Of a DNA stretch of 6,238 nucleotides, positions 1 through 5,665 are shown piece by piece. A program made the translations under genes and the position numbers. The stretch spans positions 1 to 6,238 of the forward strand of contig WRKB01000233.1 of NCBI GenBank assembly GCA_009778295.1, in the 5' to 3' direction. Each line of letters opens with the position of its first letter. Position 1 is the stretch's first letter. The notes under the pieces are model-generated. The model was not told the DNA's origin. It was given only the letters and a program-made list of their open reading frames with translations, and did no database searches. This DNA is from Betaproteobacteria bacterium (GTDB lineage: Bacteria > Desulfobacterota > Desulfovibrionia > Desulfovibrionales > Desulfovibrionaceae).

Positions 1-230
1 TCACAGACATTGCAAGGTTCCGCCGTGGGGGCCCTGCTGCAGTTCAGAGCTTTGGCGAACACCCGCGCCAGGGTGGTTTTGCCTACGCCGCGCGTGCCGC
101 TGAAAAGATAGGCCGGCGCGACCCTGTCTTCCGCCGCTGCGCGAGAGAGTATGGAGCGCACCGTTTCCTGGCCGACGAGATCAGCAAAAGTCTGAGGACG
201 GTAACGGGCGGTAAGGGGGGCGTGGCTCAT
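1..230 (-). CDS. dnaX: DNA polymerase III subunit gamma/tau, N-terminal part (runs off left edge)
   Basis: DnaX is the ATPase motor subunit of the clamp loader, which places the beta sliding clamp on primed DNA during replication. The visible 76 residues carry the family's hallmark start: the ARYRPQTFADLVGQE stretch (residues 8-22), the Walker A loop GTRGVGKT (45-52), then the beginning of the zinc-binding loop with Cys64, Cys73 and Cys76; the fourth cysteine would lie outside the window. The ATG at 230-228 fits the usual DnaX N-terminus. No strong Shine-Dalgarno precedes it, only a GAGTGAAG-like stretch. The rest of the AAA+ module and the tau tail are missing because the sequence ends. The gene lies downstream of, and in the same direction as, the MoeA fusion gene, but a 155-base gap makes cotranscription uncertain. 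The identification is firm. Confidence 0.96.
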   Translation of the reverse strand, partial: MSHAPLTARYRPQTFADLVGQETVRSILSRAAAEDRVAPAYLFSGTRGVGKTTLARVFAKALNCSRAPTAEPCNVC

Positions 231-334
231 GCGCTTGCGCTTCACTCTATACAGGGAGCAAATTTTGATACGACAGAAGCGGAAGCCTACTGAAACTCTC
301 TTACAGGGTCAAGGGGGCAGCCTTCGCTGGTAGG

Positions 335-371
335 GCCTCTGATATGCGGCACTGAGACTGCCGACAGAGGC
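335..371. repeat. Compound inverted repeat between moeA fusion gene and dnaX
   Basis: An outer perfect 7-bp stem GCCTCTG/CAGAGGC (335-341 and 365-371) encloses an inner 5-bp stem CGGCA/TGCCG (347-351 and 359-363). It lies 15 bases past the stop codon of the MoeA fusion gene. This position would suit a transcript end, but neither strand has a clean U-tract after the stem, so it is not a standard intrinsic terminator. It may protect the 3' end of the mRNA, assist Rho-dependent ending, or have no function. The remainder of the gap (231-334) shows no other gene; a TATAGA box about 20 bases upstream of dnaX, read leftwards, could be a -10 element but lacks a convincing -35. Confidence 0.35.
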
Positions 372-385
372 GGTATTTCCGTATT

Positions 386-2323
386 TCAAAGCCCCAAGGC
401 CATTCCAGGGGACATATGCCGTCCGGTCAGCCGGGTCTCATATCCGCCAAGGGCCTCAATACGCGCCTGAAACTCCCTGGATTGCACCAGAGCCAACAAC
501 GCTTCAATCCGCGGGTCATCCAGAAACTTGCGCGGTATGACCAGATCGTAGCGTTCGCGCGCCAAGGGGACAAAGCTTAAATCCAGAGCATGAGCAGCCG
601 CGAAGATGCCCATGCCGCACTGCGCCGCGCCGGTCAGCACGTTGACCGCCACCGCCATGTGCGTACTTTCTTCCTTGTCGTAACCCGCGACATCGGCAGG
701 CTTCATGCCCGCTTCCTTGAGATGCCAGTCGAGCAAAATGCGCGTGCCCGCGCCGCGCTGGCGATTGATGAAGCGTACGTCCTTTCTGCCGAGATCCTTC
801 ACCCCCTGAATGCCCAGAGGATTGCCTTTCTGTACGATAAGTCCCTGGTGCCGTATGGCAAGGTTGACGACCGCCACTTCCATCTCAGGCAGAAATTTAG
901 CCAGATCCGGAAAGTTGAAGTCCCCCGTGTCTGCGTCAAACAAGTGCATACCGCCAAGATGGCAGGAAGAGTTCCTGATGGCCGTAATGCCGCCCATACT
1001 GCCCACATGCGTGGACACAAAGCGGAAAGGGGTATCCAGGCCCATCAGCTCATCCGCCAGGAGATCCAACACATTATCGTGGCTGCCCACACAAACCAGG
1101 ATACTGTCAAGCTCTTCGGGCGCACAAAGCAGCGCGCCTTGAACAGCCGCCCCCTCGGCCACGCCTTCGGATTCCGGGGGGATACGCATCACGGCCTGCG
1201 CGCGGGTGAGCGTAGTGATGTTCCCTGCCCCACGGCCCAGAGGTGTTGCCACCAGCTTTTGCCCCACTCGCCCCACGGCAAGGCGCACGAATTCCTCCAT
1301 CCCCAGACGCGAGGGAACTTTGCGCGTCAGTTCCATAGCCAGCTCGGGCCTGTGAATTTCTTCCCGGCGCGTCAGCCAGCGGATAATCGGTGCCATGACC
1401 TCTTCAAAGGCTACCACGGAACTGACCGGATAGCCCGGTGCGCCGAATACGAGGCGTCCACGGCAGATGCCGGCAATGGTCGGCTTGCCGGGCATGGCCG
1501 CAATTCCGTGCACAAGAACCTTGCCTTCGCTTTCGATGACGGCACGGGTAAAATCCTTGTCACCAGCGGAGGAACCCGCACAGAAAACAGTAATGTGCAT
1601 ACCTTCGTCAAGACTCTTGTTCAACGCCGCGCGTAAAGCAACGGGATCATCCGGCACGGGCGGCACGCGCGAAACCGCGCAGCCTAGCTGCGAAGCCAGA
1701 GCAAAAAGTACCTGGGAGTTGGATTCCACCACCTGTCCCCTTCCGGGATCGGGCTTGGCCGTAAAATCCAGCACCTCATTCCCGGTGGGAATGATGCGCA
1801 GGCGCAGACTTTCCCATACAGGCGCCTCCCATATTCCACCGGAGAGCAACGCGCCGATATCGTACGCGCTCAGAACGCGATTACGCGGAAAAAGCAGCTC
1901 CGTAGCCACGATATCTTCCCCGATCCGGCGGACGTGCTGCCAGGGAAAAGCCGGGGCTTCAATGCTGATGCGCCCGTCCCCGAGCGTCTGCACATGTTCG
2001 ATCATCACCACCGCGTCACAGTTTTCGGGCAGGGGATGCCCGGTATTCACGGCGAAACAGCTTGTACCCTCTTCCAGAATAACGGGTTGGCCTTCACGGG
2101 CGGCAAAACTATCCGCGGCGCGTAGAGCATAGCCGTCCATGGCGGCGGAATGGGTTGTCGGCGCGGAATACCGGGCATGAACCGGAGCGCAGAGTACCCG
2201 GCCCAAAGCCTGGTGGCTGGGAACGGTCTCCCGCTGCACGAGCGTATCGCGATCTAAGGCCTGCCGTACAAGGGCAACAGCAACCGGTATGGCCTGCGTT
2301 TGCAGATAGACGTTGCGCTTCAT
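386..2323 (-). CDS. moeA: MoeA molybdenum insertase fused to a C-terminal periplasmic-binding-protein-like domain
   Basis: A 645-residue two-domain protein of molybdenum or tungsten cofactor synthesis. MoeA enzymes insert molybdate into adenylylated molybdopterin in the cytoplasm. Residues 1 to about 400 form the MoeA part: AMDGYA (61-66, Asp63 matching the essential aspartate of E. coli MoeA), TGNEVL (180-185), SSAGDKDF (251-258), MPGKPTI (277-283) and GAPGYPVSS (294-302). Residues from about 406 to 630 resemble the PBP_like (PF12727) domain related to LysR-type and molybdate-binding folds, with the segments STHVGSMGG (437-445), NRQRGAGTR (520-528) and STHMAVAVNVLTGAAQCGMG (553-572). No signal peptide is present, so the binding domain is cytoplasmic and may sense or deliver the oxyanion (inference). 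The ATG at 2323 is chosen over one 15 codons upstream because an AGGGGG Shine-Dalgarno sits 4 bases before it. The canonical GNPVS motif reads GYPVS here. It is divergent from the B12 operon. Confidence 0.93.
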   Translation of the reverse strand: MKRNVYLQTQAIPVAVALVRQALDRDTLVQRETVPSHQALGRVLCAPVHARYSAPTTHSAAMDGYALRAADSFAAREGQPVILEEGTSCFAVNTGHPLPENCDAVVMIEHVQTLGDGRISIEAPAFPWQHVRRIGEDIVATELLFPRNRVLSAYDIGALLSGGIWEAPVWESLRLRIIPTGNEVLDFTAKPDPGRGQVVESNSQVLFALASQLGCAVSRVPPVPDDPVALRAALNKSLDEGMHITVFCAGSSAGDKDFTRAVIESEGKVLVHGIAAMPGKPTIAGICRGRLVFGAPGYPVSSVVAFEEVMAPIIRWLTRREEIHRPELAMELTRKVPSRLGMEEFVRLAVGRVGQKLVATPLGRGAGNITTLTRAQAVMRIPPESEGVAEGAAVQGALLCAPEELDSILVCVGSHDNVLDLLADELMGLDTPFRFVSTHVGSMGGITAIRNSSCHLGGMHLFDADTGDFNFPDLAKFLPEMEVAVVNLAIRHQGLIVQKGNPLGIQGVKDLGRKDVRFINRQRGAGTRILLDWHLKEAGMKPADVAGYDKEESTHMAVAVNVLTGAAQCGMGIFAAAHALDLSFVPLARERYDLVIPRKFLDDPRIEALLALVQSREFQARIEALGGYETRLTGRHMSPGMALGL

Positions 2324-2558
2324 GCTTCCCCCTGTGCGCTGGCTGGTTTTTGCGGCACGGGGGCTCACGCCCCACGCGTACTCGAAGCATACGGTACCTC
2401 ATGCTCCGAGCGATATGCTTTACTACGCATATACAGTTATAGTGTACAAAGCAAGCTCCCGGGCAAAATCCTGGGAAACCATTCAACATAACATCTTGTA
2501 AATACGGAAGGAATCAGAAAGAGAAGAGAAAAATGGACGGCAGAAGACGCGCGACGAC
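2324..2558. other. Divergent intergenic region, no protein gene seen
   Basis: This 235-base stretch separates the leftward MoeA fusion gene from the promoter of the rightward transport operon. Nearest moeA, in its presumed leader, read leftwards there is a small hairpin GGGGC-GTGA-GCCCC (2360-2373 on the given strand) with a GNRA-type loop. Then come the half-site cluster and an AT-rich segment. From about 2506 to 2548 the given strand is markedly purine-rich. I see no tRNA, no convincing small gene and no recognisable riboswitch for the leftward transcript. Confidence 0.6.
2385..2432. promoter_or_regulatory. Cluster of AAGCATA-like half-sites upstream of the moeA fusion gene (putative operator)
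   Basis: Three related elements lie in 48 bases: AAGCATA (2385-2391), its inverted copy TATGCTT (2414-2420), and GCATAT (2427-2432). The second and third also form a palindrome, ATATGC-8 nt-GCATAT (2413-2432). They sit 62 to 109 bases upstream of the MoeA fusion start, where a repressor would act. A molybdate- or tungstate-responsive regulator would be a natural reader, but I do not recognise the motif as a ModE box. The flanking AT-rich stretch (about 2425-2450) is the likeliest place for the leftward promoter; read leftwards, it has TATAAC as a possible -10 and no good -35. Confidence 0.3.
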
Positions 2559-2585
2559 TTGACAAGGCTGCCTTTTTTTGAGAAT
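2559..2585 (+). promoter_or_regulatory. Putative sigma-70 promoter of the cobalamin riboswitch and transport operon
   Basis: A perfect -35 box TTGACA (2559-2564) is followed after 15 bases by GAGAAT (2580-2585), which matches four of six positions of the -10 consensus. Transcription would begin near 2592, which coincides with the first pairing strand of the riboswitch, so the placement is coherent. The spacer is shorter than the ideal 17 bases and contains a run of seven T residues. An alternative -10, GATAAT at 2591-2596, is too far from this -35 box. Confidence 0.5.
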
Positions 2586-2591
2586 TGTCAG

Positions 2592-2755
2592 ATAATTAAA
2601 GCGCTCGTAAGGAGCTTAATAGGGAATCCCGTGAAAAACGGGAGCGGACCCGCCGCCGTATACCAGATAAATCATTCTTTTCCTCGTATGCCACTGAAAC
2701 TTTTTTGGGAAGGCTGAAAAGAATCTGGAAAGCCGGAAGACCTGCTTTAGTGATT
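2592..2755 (+). promoter_or_regulatory. Cobalamin (AdoCbl-type) riboswitch aptamer
   Basis: This RNA element binds cobalamin and lowers expression of the downstream genes when the vitamin is plentiful. Conserved parts appear in the proper order. They are the P2 hairpin GCTC/GAGC (2603-2606, 2612-2615), the GGGAA core (2622-2626), the CCCGT/ACGGG stem (2628-2632, 2638-2642), GCGGACCCGCCGCCGTA (2644-2660), the CCACTG...GGGAAGGC module (2691-2714) and the B12 box AGCCGGAAGACCTGC (2731-2745). A long arm is formed by CCAG/CTGG (2663-2666, 2725-2728) and a perfect ATTCTTTT/AAAAGAAT stem (2674-2681, 2717-2724). The closing P1 helix can pair the AATTAAAG around 2594-2601 with the CTTTA...ATT around 2746-2755, with a bulge. 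An intrinsic terminator 68 bases further on indicates transcriptional control. The identity as a cobalamin riboswitch is secure; the exact ends are approximate. Confidence 0.94.
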
Positions 2756-2822
2756 CGTCTTTGAGGACGAGCCGTTGGCAACGGGGCCTTTGCCATATGG
2801 TTCTTTGAGGATAAATACGCTT

Positions 2823-2853
2823 CCTCCGCCCGTTCAGGGCGGAGGTTTTTATT
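2823..2853 (+). terminator. Intrinsic terminator, expression platform of the cobalamin riboswitch
   Basis: A perfect 9-bp GC-rich stem CCTCCGCCC/GGGCGGAGG (2823-2831, 2837-2845) with a 5-base loop GTTCA is followed at once by TTTTTATT. It lies between the aptamer and the first operon gene and points rightwards, so it is well placed to abort transcription when cobalamin is bound. The linker 2756-2822 contains smaller hairpins (TCGTC/GACGA at 2755-2759 and 2766-2770; CCGTT/AACGG at 2772-2776 and 2780-2784) but no obvious long antiterminator. Confidence 0.92.
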
Positions 2854-2886
2854 CTCCTTCTGTAACGCCCCCGCAAATAGTACTCC

Positions 2887-2926
2887 CATTCCAAATCGAC
2901 CATGCCTTTATGTGTGATTTGGAATG
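2887..2926 (+). promoter_or_regulatory. Hairpin enclosing the translation start of the binding-protein gene
   Basis: A perfect 11-bp inverted repeat CATTCCAAATC/GATTTGGAATG (2887-2897 and 2916-2926) with an 18-base loop lies between the riboswitch terminator and the first operon gene. Its 3' arm contains the only GGA near the start and the whole first candidate ATG (2924-2926). The stem is AT-rich and has no U-tract, so it is not a terminator. If formed in the mRNA it would hide the initiation site. A role in translational control is inferred. Confidence 0.55.
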
Positions 2927-3817
2927 CCTAATCGGCATATGAAAACAGGTTCGCTGCATGTTTGTCTGGTGGCGCTCTTCTGCCTTACGGCATGGGCGCA
3001 TCACGCATTGGAAGACGTACTCCGGGCGCCGGCGCTTCCTGCCTCTCCTCACCGCATTGTCTCGCTGGCTCCAAGCGTCACAGAAACGCTGTATGCCCTT
3101 GGCATGGGTGATGCCATTGTGGGGATTACCCGGTTTTGCACCTATCCGCCGCAAGTGCGCGACAAACCGCAAGTCGCCGGATTCGGTGAAGTAAACTATG
3201 AGGCAGTGCTGCGCTTGCGCCCTGATCTGGTCGTCCTGCCGCAAGACATGAAACAGAATAAAAAAGACCTTGAAAACCTGGGACTGCGCGTCCTGCCCCT
3301 GGATACAGGTTCCCTGCCGGGGCTCGTGCGCGCCATGGAAGAACTCGGCAACGCAACGGGACATGCCGACGAAGCGCATGCCGCCATCGCCGCAATCAAT
3401 GACAGCCTGGCGGCGGCACAGATTCGCGCCGGGGAAAGGCCGAAACCCAAGGTGCTTTTTTCCGTCATGCGCTCATATCAGCGGCTTGGATATATTTCGG
3501 AAATAAACTCTGTCGGCAAGGACGGCTTTTATAGCGAACTCATTCCGGCAGCAGGCGGCAGCAACGTCTATACGGGCGAATTGCCTTTTCCGCGCCTGTC
3601 CCGTGAAGCGATCATCCTGCTCAACCCCGAAATCATCATCGATAGTATTCCAAGCTCTGCAAATCCGGATGCAGTGCGGCGGGACTGGCAAAGCCTTTCC
3701 TCAGTTGCCGCAGTAAAAAATAACCGCTTGTATTTCTTCATAGATGAAGTGGACACAGTACCAGGCCCCCGTTGTTATCAAACGCTGACCAAACTTTCCC
3801 ATGCGTTGTATCCGTAG
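2924..3817 (+). CDS. btuF: Periplasmic corrinoid-binding protein of an ABC importer (BtuF-like)
   Basis: A 297-residue class III (helical-backbone, PF01497) solute-binding protein, which captures cobalamin or a related chelate in the periplasm and docks on the permease. A signal peptide is evident: basic start, hydrophobic run (about residues 11-22), likely cleavage after TAWA at residue 25. No lipobox is seen, so a soluble rather than lipid-anchored protein is expected. RIVSLAPSVTETLYALG (44-60) and VAGFGEVNYEAVLRLRPDLVV (spanning 84-104) are typical of the family. Glu54 and Glu228 sit where BtuF-type proteins carry the docking glutamates. The start is uncertain: a TGA lies just upstream in frame, leaving only ATG 2924 or ATG 2939 (MKTGSL, 292 residues), and neither has a well-placed Shine-Dalgarno. 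It is the first gene after the cobalamin riboswitch, which supports B12; heme or siderophore binding is possible on family grounds alone. Confidence 0.88.
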   Translation: MPNRHMKTGSLHVCLVALFCLTAWAHHALEDVLRAPALPASPHRIVSLAPSVTETLYALGMGDAIVGITRFCTYPPQVRDKPQVAGFGEVNYEAVLRLRPDLVVLPQDMKQNKKDLENLGLRVLPLDTGSLPGLVRAMEELGNATGHADEAHAAIAAINDSLAAAQIRAGERPKPKVLFSVMRSYQRLGYISEINSVGKDGFYSELIPAAGGSNVYTGELPFPRLSREAIILLNPEIIIDSIPSSANPDAVRRDWQSLSSVAAVKNNRLYFFIDEVDTVPGPRCYQTLTKLSHALYP

Positions 3818-3828
3818 CCCAGGAATCG

Positions 3829-4617
3829 ATGGAACAGACCATGTTGCATATCCAGCAGTTTTCTTTCGCTCTTGAGGGCAACTCCATACTGGACGGCCTC
3901 TCCTTCTCTCTTGCAAAAGGAGAATACCTTTCTGTGATCGGCCCCAATGGCGCGGGAAAATCCACTCTTTTAAAATGCCTGATGCGCGTACACGAACACG
4001 GGACTTCGCGAGGGGAAATCCGCCTGAAAGGCCGGTTGCTGTCAGAATATGCTCAACGGACCCTGGCCGCGCTGGTTTCTTATGTTCCCCAGGCAGGAGG
4101 ATGGGTTCCCCCCTTCACCGTTGAAGAGCTGCTGCGCCTCAGCCGGTATCCCTATCTGGCCGCCGGCGGCGTTCTGGGCAAGACGGACCAGGAAGCCGTG
4201 AAGAAGGCTTTATATCTCACCGACATGCACATGCTGGCATCTCGCCGCTTAACAAGCCTTTCCGGAGGAGAGCGTCAAAAGGCGTTTGTAGCGGCGGCGC
4301 TGGCCCAGGAAACGGAAATTATCCTGCTGGATGAGCCGGCGTCTTTTCTGGATCCCAAACATACTGCGGAATTGAACCGCCTCATCCGTGTGTTGCATAG
4401 AGAACACGGCGTAACCATGCTCACGGTCACGCACGACCTCAACCATCCGTTGTGCATGGAAGGAAAAATCCTGGTGCTGCGCCAAGGGCGGCAACTGTTC
4501 TTCGGGCAGACCCAGGAGATGCTGCGGAAGAACATCCTGGAAGATGCCTTCAGCCACCAGTTCATCTGTTTCCCGCATCCGGGAACCGGCAGACCCACGC
4601 TATTGGCGAAAGAATAG
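3829..4617 (+). CDS. btuD: ABC transporter ATP-binding protein, cobalamin import (BtuD-like)
   Basis: The cytoplasmic ATPase that powers the importer. All catalytic motifs of an intact ABC domain are present in the 262 residues: Walker A GPNGAGKST (38-46), Q-loop VPQ (Gln88), signature LSGGERQ (144-150), Walker B IILLDEP (164-170, catalytic Glu169), D-loop SFLD (172-175) and switch histidine His202. It belongs to the FepC/BtuD group serving FecCD permeases. The chosen ATG at 3829 has AGGA four bases upstream and follows the preceding stop by 11 bases. An ATG at 3841 (MLHIQQFSF, 258 residues) is nearly as good, with GGA seven bases upstream and the more usual family N-terminus. A longer reading frame from 3772 would overlap the binding-protein gene and has no family support. 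The substrate is inferred from the riboswitch and neighbours. Confidence 0.92.
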   Translation: MEQTMLHIQQFSFALEGNSILDGLSFSLAKGEYLSVIGPNGAGKSTLLKCLMRVHEHGTSRGEIRLKGRLLSEYAQRTLAALVSYVPQAGGWVPPFTVEELLRLSRYPYLAAGGVLGKTDQEAVKKALYLTDMHMLASRRLTSLSGGERQKAFVAAALAQETEIILLDEPASFLDPKHTAELNRLIRVLHREHGVTMLTVTHDLNHPLCMEGKILVLRQGRQLFFGQTQEMLRKNILEDAFSHQFICFPHPGTGRPTLLAKE

Positions 4618-4638
4618 CGCGTAATAAGAGGGCGCGGC

Positions 4639-5628
4639 ATGAAGCGGACGCATACGTTTTTTTGTTTTGTATTGCTTTGCGGCGTGCTTGCGGCAGCCAG
4701 CCCCTTTTGGGGGATGAGCGCCATTTCCCCCTCGTCCATATGGACCGCCGGACACCCTGATGCGGAAATTTTTTGGCGATTGCGCCTTCCGCGCACTCTT
4801 GCGGCGTTTCTGGCTGGAGCCGGACTTTCCATAAGCGGCATGGTCTTTCAGGCTTTGCTGCGCAACCCCTTGGCAACCCCGTTTACTCTCGGCGTTTCCA
4901 GCGGCGCCGCGTTAGGCGCTTCCGTCTCTTTCCGGCTTGGGACATTTCTGCCTTTTTTCAGCAGCCTGGGAAGTCTGGGCGCGGCTCTTGCCGGCGGGCT
5001 GCTGTCCATGCTCCTCGTTTACCTGATCACTCGGGCAAGGGGGGGCTTTTCTACCCTGAGCATGCTGCTTGCCGGGGTTATCATCAATTTCTTTTTTTCC
5101 AGCCTGATTATGCTCACGCAATATCTCAGCGATACAAGGGATTCTTTACGCATCATGCATTGGCTTATGGGGTCCTTGGCCGGACTGGAAGTATTCCGCA
5201 TCGCGGACCTTGCCTTTGTCGTCATCGCTGGCGCGCTCATTATCCGGCATTTTTCCATGGAAATCGATCTCCTGGCCGCTGGTGAGGAGCTTGCTGCCAG
5301 CCGTGGCGTGCAAACCGTCAGGGCCAAAATATCCATTTTCGCGGCCGCATCCATCATCGTCGGGACTGTCGTTTCATTAACCGGCCCCATTGGATTTGTC
5401 GGCATGATGATTCCTCACATTTGCCGCTTATGGCTCGGCTGGGCGCATCGGACGCTTCTGCCCGCAACATTTTTTCTGGGGGGCTGCTTTCTGGTTGTCT
5501 GCGATCTTTTCGCCCGTTCCATCCTGGCCCCGGCGGAAATGCCCATCGGCATCCTTACCGCGCTCATAGGCGGTCCATTTTTCCTGTGGGTACTTTTTAA
5601 AAGCTGCAGGCATGGCGAACTATTTTAG
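4639..5628 (+). CDS. btuC: FecCD-family ABC permease, cobalamin import (BtuC-like)
   Basis: The membrane channel subunit, expected to form a homodimer in the inner membrane. At 329 residues it has the usual family length, with about nine to ten hydrophobic segments. Family motifs are clear: RLRLPRTLAAFLAGAGLS (47-64, whose arginines would meet the binding-protein glutamates), QALLRNPLATPFTLGVSSGA (71-90), the cytoplasmic coupling segment around LLAAGEELAASRGV (211-224), GPIGFVGMMIPHICR (249-263) and EMPIGILTALIGGPFF (300-315). AGAGGG-like pairing is provided by AGAGGG at 4627-4632, six bases before the ATG. It starts 21 bases after the ATPase stop. FecCD permeases carry iron chelates, heme or cobalamin; the upstream cobalamin riboswitch favours the last. 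Confidence 0.93.
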   Translation: MKRTHTFFCFVLLCGVLAAASPFWGMSAISPSSIWTAGHPDAEIFWRLRLPRTLAAFLAGAGLSISGMVFQALLRNPLATPFTLGVSSGAALGASVSFRLGTFLPFFSSLGSLGAALAGGLLSMLLVYLITRARGGFSTLSMLLAGVIINFFFSSLIMLTQYLSDTRDSLRIMHWLMGSLAGLEVFRIADLAFVVIAGALIIRHFSMEIDLLAAGEELAASRGVQTVRAKISIFAAASIIVGTVVSLTGPIGFVGMMIPHICRLWLGWAHRTLLPATFFLGGCFLVVCDLFARSILAPAEMPIGILTALIGGPFFLWVLFKSCRHGELF

Positions 5629-5665
5629 GAAAATACGATTTCAACCGTTAACCAGGGAAGAGGAA

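Noticed and set aside
590..1636. Long rightward open frame (348 codons) opposite the MoeA fusion gene
   Set aside because: The leftward frame has unmistakable MoeA and PBP_like motifs throughout this span; the rightward translation is rich in His and Arg with no family features, as expected of an antisense shadow in GC-rich DNA.
1467..2132. Second rightward open frame (221 codons) opposite the MoeA fusion gene
   Set aside because: Low-complexity Ser/Pro/Arg-rich composition and complete overlap with MoeA motifs on the other strand mark it as a shadow.
2324..2368. Fifteen-codon N-terminal extension of the MoeA fusion protein from an ATG at 2368
   Set aside because: The added residues are basic and unlike the family, while ATG 2323 has a strong AGGGGG ribosome binding site directly upstream.
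2324..2460. Possible molybdenum-cofactor riboswitch in the moeA leader
   Set aside because: There is a GNRA-capped 5-bp hairpin (2360-2373), but I could not find the further conserved helices of the Moco RNA, so the claim is unsupported.
2533..2562. Nine-codon frame MDGRRRATT after a purine-rich stretch
   Set aside because: It ends within the -35 box of the operon promoter and therefore probably lies outside any rightward transcript; nothing else supports it.
2564..2579. AAGG-CTG-CCTT hairpin followed by a T run, as a possible terminator
   Set aside because: The stem has only four base pairs and it overlaps the promoter spacer, so it is too weak to terminate.
2849..3379. Leftward open frame (176 codons) across the btuF start
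   Set aside because: It runs antisense to the conserved N-terminal half of the binding protein and through the terminator tail; no recognisable domain.
3772..3828. Longer ATPase start overlapping the end of btuF
   Set aside because: It would add 19 residues with no counterpart in BtuD/FepC proteins; starts at 3829 or 3841 have ribosome-binding-like sequences and fit the family.
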